Source of the DNA: Cryobacterium sp. MP_M3
GTDB lineage: Bacteria > Actinomycetota > Actinomycetes > Actinomycetales > Microbacteriaceae
Length of the DNA: 64,000 nt
Assembly (NCBI RefSeq): GCF_015752155.1
Contig: NZ_JADOVI010000012.1
Location: 1 to 64,000 of the forward strand
Direction: 5' to 3'
The position numbers and the translations under genes are program-made. Positions within the stretch are counted from its first letter, which is position 1. Every line of letters begins with the position of its first letter. Positions 8,929-17,276 of the stretch are shown here, in pieces. The notes below the pieces were generated by a model. The model saw only the letters and a program-made list of their open reading frames with translations. It was not told where the DNA came from and made no database searches.

Positions 8929-10443
8929 ATGGCTCAGTACGTAATCGCGATCGACCAGGGAACGACGAGTTCCCGCGCGATCATCTTCGACAAGGCCGGG
9001 TCGATCGTCTCGACCGGCCAGCTCGAGCACGCCCAGATCTTCCCCCAGGCCGGCTGGGTCGAGCACGACCCGATGGAGATCTGGAACAACACCCGTGAGG
9101 TCATCGGCCAGGCCCTCTCCAAGGCCAACCTCACCCGCCACGACATCGCCGCCGTCGGCATCACCAACCAGCGCGAGACCGCCGTGGTCTGGGACCGCAC
9201 CACCGGACTGCCCGTCTACAACGCCATCGTCTGGCAGGACACCCGCACCCAGCCGATCGTCGACCGGCTCGCCGCCGACGGCGGCGTCGAACGGTTCAAG
9301 GCCCAGGTGGGCCTGCCGCTGGCGACCTACTTCTCCGGCACCAAGATCGTCTGGATCCTCGAGAACGTCGAGGGCGCCCGGGCCAAGGCCGACGCCGGCC
9401 AGCTGATGTTCGGCACGACCGACTCCTGGGTGCTCTGGAACCTGACCGGCGGGCTCGAAGGCGGCGTGCACGCCACCGACGTCACCAACGCCAGCCGCAC
9501 CATGTTCATGGACCTGGAGACCCTGCAGTGGGACGACGACATCCTCGCCGCGTTCGACGTGCCCAAGTCGATGCTGCCCGAGATCCGCTCCTCCAGCGAG
9601 GTCTACGGCATCGTCAATGAGCACAGCCTGCTCCGGGAGGTGCCGATCGCGGGCATCCTCGGCGACCAGCAGGCGGCGACCTTCGGCCAGGCCGCGTTCG
9701 ACCAGGGCGAGGCGAAGAACACCTACGGCACCGGTAACTTCCTCATCTTCAACACCGGCACCGAGATCGTCCACTCCAAGAACGGTCTGCTCACCACGCT
9801 GGGCTACAAGCTCGGCACCGACGCGCCCCATTACGCCCTGGAGGGTTCGATCGCCGTCACCGGTGCGCTCGTTCAATGGCTGCGCGACAACCTCGGCATG
9901 ATCAGCAGCTCTGAGGAGATCGAGACCCTGGCCAAGACCGTGGACGACAACGGCGGCGCGTACTTCGTGCCCGCGTTCTCCGGCCTGTTCGCGCCGTACT
10001 GGCGTTCGGATGCCCGCGGCGCCCTGGTCGGCCTGACCCGGTTCGTGAACAAGGGCCACATCGCCCGTGCCGCGCTCGAGGCGACGGCGTTCCAAACCCG
10101 GGAGGTGCTGGACGCGGTCAACGCGGACTCCGGGGTGCCGCTGACCGAGATCAAGGTGGACGGTGGCATGATCGCCAACAACACCCTGATGCAGTTCCAG
10201 GCCGACATCCTCGGCGTGCCGGTCGTGCGCCCGGTCGTCGCGGAGACCACCGCGCTCGGCGCTGCCTACGCGGCCGGCCTCGCGGTCGGCTTCTGGGGCA
10301 GCCTCGACGAACTGCGCGCCAACTGGCAGGAAGACAGTCGGTGGACACCCCAGATGAGCGAAGAGGAGAAGAACCGGCAGCTGCGCAACTGGAAGAAGGC
10401 CGTCACGAAGACCTTCGGCTGGGTTGACGAGGACGTCGTCTAG
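8929..10443 (+). CDS. glpK: Glycerol kinase
   Basis: A 504-residue FGGY-family kinase. The N-terminal phosphate loop is [14 protein letters not shown] (residues 7-20); the glycerol-binding region includes [10 protein letters not shown] and the WQDTRT segment. The C-terminal half carries [11 protein letters not shown] and the late DGGM nucleotide motif ([10 protein letters not shown]). It converts glycerol and ATP to sn-glycerol-3-phosphate in the cytosol. The ATG at [11 protein letters not shown] has AAGGAG about 8 nt upstream; an in-frame extension back into glpF was rejected. It follows glpF across a terminator and converges with trpD. Confidence 0.97.
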   Translation: MAQYVIAIDQGTTSSRAIIFDKAGSIVSTGQLEHAQIFPQAGWVEHDPMEIWNNTREVIGQALSKANLTRHDIAAVGITNQRETAVVWDRTTGLPVYNAIVWQDTRTQPIVDRLAADGGVERFKAQVGLPLATYFSGTKIVWILENVEGARAKADAGQLMFGTTDSWVLWNLTGGLEGGVHATDVTNASRTMFMDLETLQWDDDILAAFDVPKSMLPEIRSSSEVYGIVNEHSLLREVPIAGILGDQQAATFGQAAFDQGEAKNTYGTGNFLIFNTGTEIVHSKNGLLTTLGYKLGTDAPHYALEGSIAVTGALVQWLRDNLGMISSSEEIETLAKTVDDNGGAYFVPAFSGLFAPYWRSDARGALVGLTRFVNKGHIARAALEATAFQTREVLDAVNADSGVPLTEIKVDGGMIANNTLMQFQADILGVPVVRPVVAETTALGAAYAAGLAVGFWGSLDELRANWQEDSRWTPQMSEEEKNRQLRNWKKAVTKTFGWVDEDVV

Positions 10444-10444
10444 C

Positions 10445-10495
10445 CCGGCTGGTCATCGCAGCCGGAGGGTGGCGTTCGGCCGGGTCAGACCCGGC
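10445..10495. terminator. Two hairpins between convergent glpK and trpD
   Basis: CCGGCTG/CAGCCGG (7-bp stem, 7-nt loop) begins just after the glpK stop. GCCGGGT/ACCCGGC (7-bp stem, 3-nt loop, 10479-10495) covers the trpD stop codon. Neither has a U-tract, but their position between convergent genes suggests bidirectional termination. Confidence 0.45.
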
Positions 10496-11537
10496 TGGCC
10501 GCCACCCACTCGGCGAGTTTGGCCGTGGCCGCACCGGAGTCGACAGTCTCCGCGGCCACGGCCATTTTCATGCGGAATCGATCGAGGATATTCACCTGGG
10601 CCTGAGCCGGGTCGTTGGCGAGGTCGAAGGCGACCAGGCCGGCCGCGGCGTTGAGCAGGACGATGTCCCGCACCGCGTCGTCCTGGCCGGAGAGCATCTG
10701 GTGAACGACGGCCGCGTTGTGCTCGGCGTCGCCGCCGACCAGCTCGCTGATCTTCGACCGCTTGATTCCCAGTTCCCGGGGATCGATGTCGTGTTCGGTC
10801 ACGAGCCCGCGCGAGACTTCCCACACGTGACTGTGCCCGGTCGTCGTGAGCTCGTCGAGGCCGTCATCCCCACGGAACACGAGGGCGGTGGCGCCCCGGG
10901 TCTGGAAGACGCCGACGATCAGCGGAACCCGGTCAAGGCTGGCCACACCGACGGCGGACGCCTCCGGGCGCGCCGGGTTGCAGAGCGGGCCGAGGTAGTT
11001 GAACACCGTGGGGATGCCGAGTTCCTTGCGGGCGGTCGCCGCATGGCGGAATCCGGGGTGGAACGCAGCGGCGTAGGCGAAGGTGATTCCCGCGGAATCA
11101 AGGATGGCTGCGACCCTGTCGGGCGCGAGGGTCAGGTCGATCCCGAGTGCCGCGAGCACGTCGGAGGAGCCTGACGCGGAGCTTGCCGCCCGGTTGCCGT
11201 GCTTGATCACCGGCACCCCGGCCCCGGCACAGACGATGGAGGCCATTGTGGAGATGTTGACGGTGCCGAAACGGTCCCCGCCCGTGCCGACGATGTCGAG
11301 GGCCATCGGGTTCACGGCCAACGGCACAGCGTGCTCGAGGATCGCGTCGCGGAAACCGACGACTTCGTCGACCGTTTCACCCTTGGCCCGCAGGGCCACG
11401 AGGAATCCCGCGAGCTGCGCTGGAGTGGCTTCCCCCTGCATCACCTGTTCCATGCTCCACGCCGCATCGGAGACACTCAGGTCCTCACCCGCGAGGAGGG
11501 CGCTGATCACGTTGGGCCAGGACTGGAATTCAAGCAT
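10485..11537 (-). CDS. trpD: Anthranilate phosphoribosyltransferase
   Basis: A 350-residue enzyme of tryptophan synthesis that joins anthranilate and PRPP to give phosphoribosyl-anthranilate. The PRPP-binding signature DIVGTGGDRFGTVNIST is intact (about residues 80-97), followed by KHGNRAASSASGSSDVLAALG, which contacts the substrate, and the Mg-binding segment FRGDDGLDELTTTGHS. The length is typical for the family. It stands apart from other trp genes, divergent from ctaE. An inverted repeat lies in the shared upstream region. Confidence 0.95.
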   Translation of the reverse strand: MLEFQSWPNVISALLAGEDLSVSDAAWSMEQVMQGEATPAQLAGFLVALRAKGETVDEVVGFRDAILEHAVPLAVNPMALDIVGTGGDRFGTVNISTMASIVCAGAGVPVIKHGNRAASSASGSSDVLAALGIDLTLAPDRVAAILDSAGITFAYAAAFHPGFRHAATARKELGIPTVFNYLGPLCNPARPEASAVGVASLDRVPLIVGVFQTRGATALVFRGDDGLDELTTTGHSHVWEVSRGLVTEHDIDPRELGIKRSKISELVGGDAEHNAAVVHQMLSGQDDAVRDIVLLNAAAGLVAFDLANDPAQAQVNILDRFRMKMAVAAETVDSGAATAKLAEWVAASRV

Positions 11538-11562
11538 GGAACGATCTTAAGCGAGATCCGCC

Positions 11563-11612
11563 GACCACCCGAATTGGTCCTCCGGGGGCGTCTTTGTTCC
11601 AATCGGGTGGTC
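11563..11612. repeat. Long inverted repeat in the trpD / ctaE divergent region
   Basis: The left arm GACCACCCGAATTGG and right arm CCAATCGGGTGGTC are reverse complements apart from one extra A in the left arm, with a 21-nt loop. It lies 25 bp upstream of trpD and 70 bp upstream of ctaE. It could be an operator for either gene or an attenuator-type RNA hairpin; the sequence alone does not decide. Confidence 0.6.
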
Positions 11613-11682
11613 ATTCCGGTTTTTGAGCGACAGGCAAGCCCAGTTGAGCGAAACCCCGTCGGATATCGGCCATAATGGAACG

Positions 11683-12312
11683 GTGACGAGCCCTTCAATT
11701 ACTTATTCAGCCACAGCGCCCGTGGTTAATCGGCCCAACAGCGTGGCTGTGGGCACAATCGTCTGGCTCGGCAGCGAGGTGATGTTCTTCGCCGGTCTCT
11801 TCGCGATCTACTTCACCCTCCGGTCGACTTCGCCGGAGTTGTGGCAGTTCGAGACGGAGAAGCACAATTTCTCCTACGCGCTGGTCAACACGCTCATCCT
11901 GGTGACGTCCTCCGTGACCTGCCAGTTCGGCGTGTTCGCGGCCGAACGGCTGCAGGCCAGGTCCACCGGCTGGAAGCCGAGCCAGTGGGGCATGGTCGAG
12001 TGGTTCTTCCTCACCTACGCCCTCGGTGCGATCTTCGTCTCCGGCCAGATCTTCGAATACGCCACGCTCGTGTCCGAGGGTGTCGCCCTCTCCAGCAACG
12101 CGTACGGATCCGCGTTCTACCTCACCACCGGGTTCCACGGCATCCACGTCACCGCCGGCCTCCTGGCCTTCCTGCTCGTGATCGGCCGCGGCTTCGCGGT
12201 CAAGAACTTCGGCCACAAAGAGGCAACCAGCGCCATCGTCGTGTCCTACTACTGGCACTTCGTCGACGTCGTCTGGATCGGCCTGTTCCTCGTCATTTAC
12301 GTTCTCAAATAG
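11683..12312 (+). CDS. ctaE: Cytochrome c oxidase subunit III
   Basis: A 209-residue, five-helix subunit III of the aa3 oxidase, the short actinobacterial form. Family residues include [17 protein letters not shown] in helix 1, the Glu-rich turn before helix 3 ([19 protein letters not shown]), [15 protein letters not shown] and the terminal [14 protein letters not shown]. The GTG at 11683 is chosen: a CATAAT -10 element ends 6 nt before it, which points to a leaderless message. A TTG twenty codons earlier lies within the promoter. It is the first gene of ctaE-qcrC-qcrA-qcrB, encoding the bcc-aa3 supercomplex. Confidence 0.94.
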   Translation: MTSPSITYSATAPVVNRPNSVAVGTIVWLGSEVMFFAGLFAIYFTLRSTSPELWQFETEKHNFSYALVNTLILVTSSVTCQFGVFAAERLQARSTGWKPSQWGMVEWFFLTYALGAIFVSGQIFEYATLVSEGVALSSNAYGSAFYLTTGFHGIHVTAGLLAFLLVIGRGFAVKNFGHKEATSAIVVSYYWHFVDVVWIGLFLVIYVLK

Positions 12313-12337
12313 ACAGTCGAAAGTGGAAAACGCACAA

Positions 12338-13150
12338 ATGACCACGATCAAGAAGCCCAAGAGTCCCGGCGGGCGCAAGGCCGGCCGCCGCCACCCTCTG
12401 TCCAGCGTCGCCCTCATCGCGATCGGTCTCCTCTTCACGGGCGGGGCGTACGCCGCGTTCAGCACGAGCACCGCCAGCGCCGAAACCAGCGCCACGTCCC
12501 AGCAGACGATCGGTGAGGGCAAGAAGCTCTTCGCCGCGAACTGCGCCACCTGCCACGGCCTGGCCGCGCAGGGCACCGGCAGCGGTCCGAGCCTGATCGG
12601 CGTGGGCGCCGCGGCGGTGGACTTCCAGGTCGGCACCGGCCGGATGCCGATGCAGATGGACGGGCCGCAGGCGCAGAAGAAGGCCGTCCAGTTCACGGAC
12701 GAGCAGATCGCCACCCTGGCCGCCTATGTGTCCTCGCTCGCGCCCGGCCCCGGACTGCCTGAGGCCAAACTCCTCGACGAGAAGGGCGACGCTGCCAAGG
12801 GCGCCGAGCTCTTCCGAATCAACTGCGCGATGTGCCACAACGTGGCCGGCGCCGGTGGAGCGCTGACGGAGGGCAAGTTCGCACCGTCGCTCGAGGGAGT
12901 CACGTCCAAGCACATCTACGAGGCCATGGTCACCGGCCCGCAGAGCATGCCGGTCTTCAACGAGATGAACATCTCCCCCGAGAGCAAGCGCGACATCATC
13001 ACCTACCTCAAGTACCTCGAGAACAACCCTTCTCCCGGTGGCTACGCGCTCGGCTCACTCGGACCGGTCTCTGAAGGCCTGTTCCTCTGGATCTTCGGGC
13101 TCGGGACGATCGTCGCCCTGACCGTGTGGATCACGGCGAAATCGAACTGA
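12338..13150 (+). CDS. qcrC: Cytochrome bc1 complex diheme cytochrome c subunit
   Basis: A ~270-residue membrane-bound diheme cytochrome c. An N-terminal signal/anchor helix (LSSVALIAIGLLFTGGAYAAF) is followed by two c-type heme sites, CATCHG and CAMCHN, and a C-terminal membrane anchor (LFLWIFGLGTIVALTVWI). It replaces soluble cytochrome c by carrying electrons straight from QcrB to the CuA site of CtaC. The ATG at 12338 is preferred, with GGAAA upstream; a GTG five codons earlier is an alternative. It sits in the ctaE-qcrCAB operon. Confidence 0.95.
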   Translation: MTTIKKPKSPGGRKAGRRHPLSSVALIAIGLLFTGGAYAAFSTSTASAETSATSQQTIGEGKKLFAANCATCHGLAAQGTGSGPSLIGVGAAAVDFQVGTGRMPMQMDGPQAQKKAVQFTDEQIATLAAYVSSLAPGPGLPEAKLLDEKGDAAKGAELFRINCAMCHNVAGAGGALTEGKFAPSLEGVTSKHIYEAMVTGPQSMPVFNEMNISPESKRDIITYLKYLENNPSPGGYALGSLGPVSEGLFLWIFGLGTIVALTVWITAKSN

Positions 13151-13204
13151 CCGGTCATCCGGTCTCGAACAACTTGTATATGAAACTGCCGATGAAGGAG
13201 AACA

Positions 13205-14278
13205 ATGGCCAAGGACGATAACAGCGGAAAGGACCTGGCCGCTGCTGACTCGTCGGGCGTCGGGCATGAGGGAGCTCCCGCAGGCACCGCCGTCGTCGTA
13301 CGGGACGCCGTGGCCAACCCGGGCTTCCCGCCGCACCGCCCTCGTGTGACCGATCTCGACCCGAGCGCCGAGCGCCGGGCCGAGCGCACCGTGTACACGC
13401 TGTTCTACCTGTCGATCGTCGGCAGCGTCTTCGCCATCGCGGCGTACATGGCGTTCCCGATCGTCCCCGAGGACCCGGGTTCGGTTCGCACCAACAATCT
13501 TTTCATCGGCCTGGGCCTCACCCTCGCTCTGATGGCGATCGGCATCGGTGCCGTGCACTGGGGCAAGGCCCTGATGTTCGACCATGAGGGCATCGACGAA
13601 CGCCACCCCGTTCGCGGCTCGGAGGAGACCCGCTCACGCGCCGTCGAGATCTTCCAGGAGGCCGGCGAAGAATCCGGCATCGGTCGACGCACCCTCATCC
13701 GCAACAGCCTGATCGGTGCGCTCATCGCGTTCCCGCTTCCTGCGGTCGTGCTGTTCCGCGGCCTCGGCCCGCAGGACGACAACCCGGCAGCACTTCTCAG
13801 CCACACGATGTGGAAGAAGGGCACGCGTCTCGCCCTCGACCCGACCGGCACTCCGATCAAGGCATCCGACATCACCCTGGGCTCCGCCTTCCACGTGATC
13901 CCTGAGGGGCTCCAGGACCTGGAGCACGGCAAGCTCGAAGAAAAGGGCAAGGCCGCCGTCCTGTTGATGCGGCTCAAGCCTGAAGACCTCAACGAACTGC
14001 CCGAACGCAAGGGCTGGTCGTATGACGGGATCGTCGCCTACTCGAAGATCTGCACCCACGTCGGCTGCCCGGTGGCGCTGTACGAGCAGCAGACCCACCA
14101 CCTCCTCTGCCCCTGTCACCAGTCGCAGTTCGACGTGTCGAACCACTGCGAGGTCATCTTCGGACCGGCCAAGCGCCCCCTGCCCCAACTGCCCATCGCG
14201 GTAGACTCAGAGGGTTACCTCATTGCGCAGAGCGATTTCACTGAACCCGTCGGACCGAGCTTCTGGGAGCGGCATTGA
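13205..14278 (+). CDS. qcrA: Cytochrome bc1 complex Rieske iron-sulfur subunit
   Basis: A 357-residue actinobacterial-type Rieske subunit with three N-terminal transmembrane helices (around residues 61-82, 97-120 and 161-182) rather than the usual one. The 2Fe-2S cluster ligands are Cys283 and His285 in CTHVGC, and Cys302 and His305 in CPCH; the disulfide cysteines Cys288 and Cys304 are also present. It takes electrons from menaquinol and passes them to QcrC. The ATG is preceded by AAGGAG. Its stop overlaps the TTG start of qcrB by 4 bp. Confidence 0.96.
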   Translation: MAKDDNSGKDLAAADSSGVGHEGAPAGTAVVVRDAVANPGFPPHRPRVTDLDPSAERRAERTVYTLFYLSIVGSVFAIAAYMAFPIVPEDPGSVRTNNLFIGLGLTLALMAIGIGAVHWGKALMFDHEGIDERHPVRGSEETRSRAVEIFQEAGEESGIGRRTLIRNSLIGALIAFPLPAVVLFRGLGPQDDNPAALLSHTMWKKGTRLALDPTGTPIKASDITLGSAFHVIPEGLQDLEHGKLEEKGKAAVLLMRLKPEDLNELPERKGWSYDGIVAYSKICTHVGCPVALYEQQTHHLLCPCHQSQFDVSNHCEVIFGPAKRPLPQLPIAVDSEGYLIAQSDFTEPVGPSFWERH

Positions 14279-15894
14279 GCACTACAACTACGACCACTGA
14301 GCTGGTCGAAACCAAGAAGTCCGACGGCCTGACGGCCGTCGCCGCCAACTACATCGACGAGCGCACCAGCATCTCGACGGCGGTCAAGGAACTGGGCCGG
14401 AAGATCTTCCCCGACCACTGGTCCTTCCTCCTCGGCGAGGTGGCGCTCTACAGCTTCGTCATCATCCTGCTGTCCGGATCGTTCCTGACATTCTTCTTCA
14501 GCGCGTCCATGGCGCCCGTGCAGTACGACGGTTCCTACGTCCCGTTGAAGGGCGTGGAGATGTCCGCGGCGATGTCGTCGTCACTCGACATCTCCTTCGA
14601 CATCCGTGGCGGGCTGCTGATGCGCCAGGTCCATCACTGGGCCGCGCTGCTCTTCGTCGCGGCCATCGGCCTGCACATGCTCCGGATCTACTTCACCGGC
14701 GCGTTCCGCAAGCCCCGCGAACTGAACTGGGTGATCGGCTTCATCCTCTTCATCCTCGCCATGGCCGAAGGATTCACCGGCTACTCCCTTCCCGACGACC
14801 TGCTCTCGGGCAACGGCCTCCGCATCATCGACGGGATGGTCAAGGGCATCCCGCTCGTCGGCACCTGGATCTCCTACCTGCTCTTCGGCGGGGAATTCCC
14901 GGGCGAAGCCATCGTCGGACGCCTGTACTCGCTGCACATTCTGCTCCTGCCGGCGATCATCGTCGCGCTGATCGCGATGCACCTCTTGTTCGTCGTCGTC
15001 CACAAGCACACCCAGTACCCCGGTGCAGGGCGCACGAACCAGAACGTTGTCGGCTACCCGGTCCTCCCTGTCTACGCGGCCAAGGCCGGCGGCTTCTTCT
15101 TCATCGTCTTCGGCGTCGTGATGCTGATGGCCTCCTTGTTCACGATCAACCCGATCTGGAACTACGGCCCCTACGACCCCTCCCCCGTGTCTGCGGGAAC
15201 CCAGCCGGACTGGTACATCGGATTCGCCGACGGGGCGCTGCGCCTGATCCCGCCGGGACTGGAGTTCGTCTGGCTCGACCACACGTTCTCGTTCAACATC
15301 CTCATCCCCCTCGTCTCTCTCGGGTTGTTCATCCTCGTGGTGCTCATCTACCCGTTCATCGAGGCCTGGGTGACCGGGGACAAGCGCGAGCACCACATCC
15401 TCGATCGCCCGCGGAACGCCCCGACCCGCACGGCCATCGGTGCGGCCGGCGTCACGTTCTACGCCGCCCTGTGGGCCACGGCCTCCTCGGACATCATCGC
15501 GACGCACTTCTCGGTCACGATGGAGGGTGTCATCCACACGATGCAGTTCCTCACGATCGTCGGACCGTTCATCGCGTTCTTCGTCGCCAAGCGGGTCTGC
15601 CTGGCGTTGCAGAAGAAGGACCGTGAGATCGTGCTGCACGGCTACGAGTCCGGTCGGATCGTGCGCCTTCCCGGCGGCGAGTACATCGAGGTGCACCAGC
15701 CGATCGACGAGTACGAGCGCTGGAAGCTGGTCAGCTACTCGGACTACAAACCGCTGATGATCCGCCCGAACGCCCAGGGCAAGATCACCACCGGGCAGAA
15801 GCTCCGCGCCGGCATGTCCCGCTGGTTCTTCGAGGACCGGATCGAACCGGTCGGCAGCGCGGAACTCGAACAGTCCCACGGAGACCACCACTAG
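14275..15894 (+). CDS. qcrB: Cytochrome bc1 complex cytochrome b subunit
   Basis: A 539-residue fused cytochrome b with the two heme-b helices (HHWAALLFVAAIGLHMLRIYF and the later LHILLLPAIIVALIAMHLLFVVVHKH) and eight or more membrane spans. The Qo-site PEWY motif of other lineages appears as PDWYIGFADG here. A ~120-residue hydrophilic C-terminal extension is usual in actinobacteria. The start is an unusual TTG that overlaps the qcrA stop (TTGA), so expression is coupled. It oxidises menaquinol in the bcc-aa3 supercomplex and is the known target of imidazopyridine-type inhibitors in mycobacteria. Confidence 0.96.
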   Translation: MSTTTTTTELVETKKSDGLTAVAANYIDERTSISTAVKELGRKIFPDHWSFLLGEVALYSFVIILLSGSFLTFFFSASMAPVQYDGSYVPLKGVEMSAAMSSSLDISFDIRGGLLMRQVHHWAALLFVAAIGLHMLRIYFTGAFRKPRELNWVIGFILFILAMAEGFTGYSLPDDLLSGNGLRIIDGMVKGIPLVGTWISYLLFGGEFPGEAIVGRLYSLHILLLPAIIVALIAMHLLFVVVHKHTQYPGAGRTNQNVVGYPVLPVYAAKAGGFFFIVFGVVMLMASLFTINPIWNYGPYDPSPVSAGTQPDWYIGFADGALRLIPPGLEFVWLDHTFSFNILIPLVSLGLFILVVLIYPFIEAWVTGDKREHHILDRPRNAPTRTAIGAAGVTFYAALWATASSDIIATHFSVTMEGVIHTMQFLTIVGPFIAFFVAKRVCLALQKKDREIVLHGYESGRIVRLPGGEYIEVHQPIDEYERWKLVSYSDYKPLMIRPNAQGKITTGQKLRAGMSRWFFEDRIEPVGSAELEQSHGDHH

Positions 15895-15908
15895 GCACCC
15901 GCCTTACC

Positions 15909-15970
15909 AACAGATCGGGCATCGATGTCCCTCCAGACCCTGTCGGAGTGGCTTCGGTGCCCGATCTGTT
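15909..15970 (+). promoter_or_regulatory. 13-bp inverted repeat enclosing the rlmA-like start codon
   Basis: The left arm AACAGATCGGGCA (15909-15921) and right arm TGCCCGATCTGTT (15958-15970) are perfectly complementary with a 36-nt loop. The ATG of the methyltransferase gene lies 3 nt after the left arm, inside the loop. The right arm is coding sequence for the zinc motif CPIC. In RNA this would form a stable hairpin over the initiation region. Confidence 0.55.
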
Positions 15971-16752
15971 TTGGTCCCCTCGCGCCCGGCGGCGCGCTCG
16001 TCCTCCGCTGCGCCACCGGCCACGCCTACGACGCGAACAAGCGCGGCTACGTCTCGCTGGCCGGCGGCTCCCGGCGCCTGATCGGCGACAGCGCGGCAAT
16101 GCTCGATGCTCGTGACGCGTTCCTCTCCGCGGGCTGGTACGAGCCCCTGCGTGACAGCATCGCCGCACTGGTAGCTCAGGAGGACCCGCTCGCTGTCCTC
16201 GACGTCGGCTGCGGCACCGGCTACTACCTGCGCGGCGTGCTCGCCACCCTGGACAGCGCCCGGACCCTCGGCATGGACCTCTCCCCCGTCGCCGTCGCTC
16301 GCACTGTCGCCGGCGATATCCGGATCGACGGGCTGGTGGCGGATGTCTGGGCACCGTTGCCGGTGCGGGATGGCGTTGTCGACGTCATCCTCAACGTCTT
16401 CGCGCCGCGCAATCCGGCCGAGTTCCACCGGGTGCTCCGCCCGGGCGGCCTCCTGGTCGTCGTGGTGCCGCAGGAGACCCATTTGCAGGAGCTCCGCGCG
16501 GCCGGACTTGCCCTCGGGGTGCAGGCGAACAAGTCGGACGAACTGGTTGCGTCCCTCGACGCGAACTTCGTGCTCGAGTCCCGGCGGATATCGTCCGAGT
16601 TGCTCACGCTCGATGCCAGCCAGGTGACCAGGCTGGTCGGGATGGGGCCGTCGGCCCACCATACGGATGCCGCCACCCTGGCCCAGGAGCCGCACGCCGA
16701 TCGCCCCGTGACCGTCGCCGTCGAACTGCTCGGGTTCCGCCGCCGAGGCTGA
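15925..16752 (+). CDS. RlmA-like 23S rRNA (guanine-N1) methyltransferase
   Basis: A 275-residue SAM-dependent methyltransferase. The N-terminus has the RlmA-type zinc ribbon, CPIC and CATGH (about residues 12-32), followed by the family stretch YDANKRGYVSLAGG and the GDSAAML region with its RDAFLSAGWYEPL helix. The SAM-binding loop is LDVGCGTGYYL (about 92-102). RlmAI and RlmAII methylate G745 or G748 in helix 35 of 23S rRNA, the latter giving tylosin resistance; I cannot tell which position is used here. It follows qcrB by 30 bp and converges with ctaF. The start codon lies in the loop of a strong RNA hairpin. Confidence 0.82.
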   Translation: MSLQTLSEWLRCPICFGPLAPGGALVLRCATGHAYDANKRGYVSLAGGSRRLIGDSAAMLDARDAFLSAGWYEPLRDSIAALVAQEDPLAVLDVGCGTGYYLRGVLATLDSARTLGMDLSPVAVARTVAGDIRIDGLVADVWAPLPVRDGVVDVILNVFAPRNPAEFHRVLRPGGLLVVVVPQETHLQELRAAGLALGVQANKSDELVASLDANFVLESRRISSELLTLDASQVTRLVGMGPSAHHTDAATLAQEPHADRPVTVAVELLGFRRRG

Positions 16753-16775
16753 CACGCGGTTGCGCCTGCGCCTAC

Positions 16776-16802
16776 GTCCGGGCACGCAAACGGCGCCCGG
16801 AC
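16776..16802. terminator. Hairpin between the rlmA-like gene and convergent ctaF
   Basis: GTCCGGGC / GCCCGGAC form a perfect 8-bp stem with an 11-nt loop in the 101-bp gap between convergent genes. A weaker GGCCGT/ACGGCC dyad follows. There is no long T-run, so this is a probable bidirectional terminator of the GC-rich type. Confidence 0.55.
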
Positions 16803-16853
16803 TTCTGTCGCGGACGCCATAGCGGATGGCCGTGAACGGCCGTGTAGTGCGTT

Positions 16854-17276
16854 CTAGCGGGCGAACATGCCCCGGTAGTACTCGTAGACCCAGCCGACGA
16901 GGCAGATGACTCCCAGCCCGAGGGCGATGATGGAGATCCACACGCCAACGGCCAGGCCGAGGAACAACAGTGCGGCGCTGCCGGCGAGCAGGATCGGCCA
17001 CCAGCTCCACGGGCTGAAGAACCCGACCTCGGGGTCGCCGTCGTCGATGTTGGAGTCCAGGCGGTCTTCAGGCAGTTCCCCGCCCTGGGCGCCGTGCACC
17101 CGATTGAGGTAGAACGCTACGAAGCTGACGAACACGGCGCAGAGTCCGAGGGCGAAGGTGCCGGCCCACTCGACGCTGTGCTGCTTGGGGTCCAGCAGAC
17201 CCCACACGACGTACGCGGTGGTGACGACGGTGAAGAAGCCTGCGAGGATCCAGAGCAGGTTGACGTTGGCTCTCAT
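16854..17276 (-). CDS. ctaF: Cytochrome c oxidase subunit IV (actinobacterial)
   Basis: A 140-residue membrane protein with four predicted helices (NLLWILAGFFTVVTTAYVVWG; FALGLCAVFVSFVAFYLN; WPILLAGSAALLFLGLAVGV; IIALGLGVICLVGWVYEY). It is the accessory subunit IV of the actinobacterial aa3 oxidase. The ATG abuts the ctaD stop with no gap, so it is the last gene of ctaC-ctaD-ctaF. Confidence 0.93.
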   Translation of the reverse strand: MRANVNLLWILAGFFTVVTTAYVVWGLLDPKQHSVEWAGTFALGLCAVFVSFVAFYLNRVHGAQGGELPEDRLDSNIDDGDPEVGFFSPWSWWPILLAGSAALLFLGLAVGVWISIIALGLGVICLVGWVYEYYRGMFAR

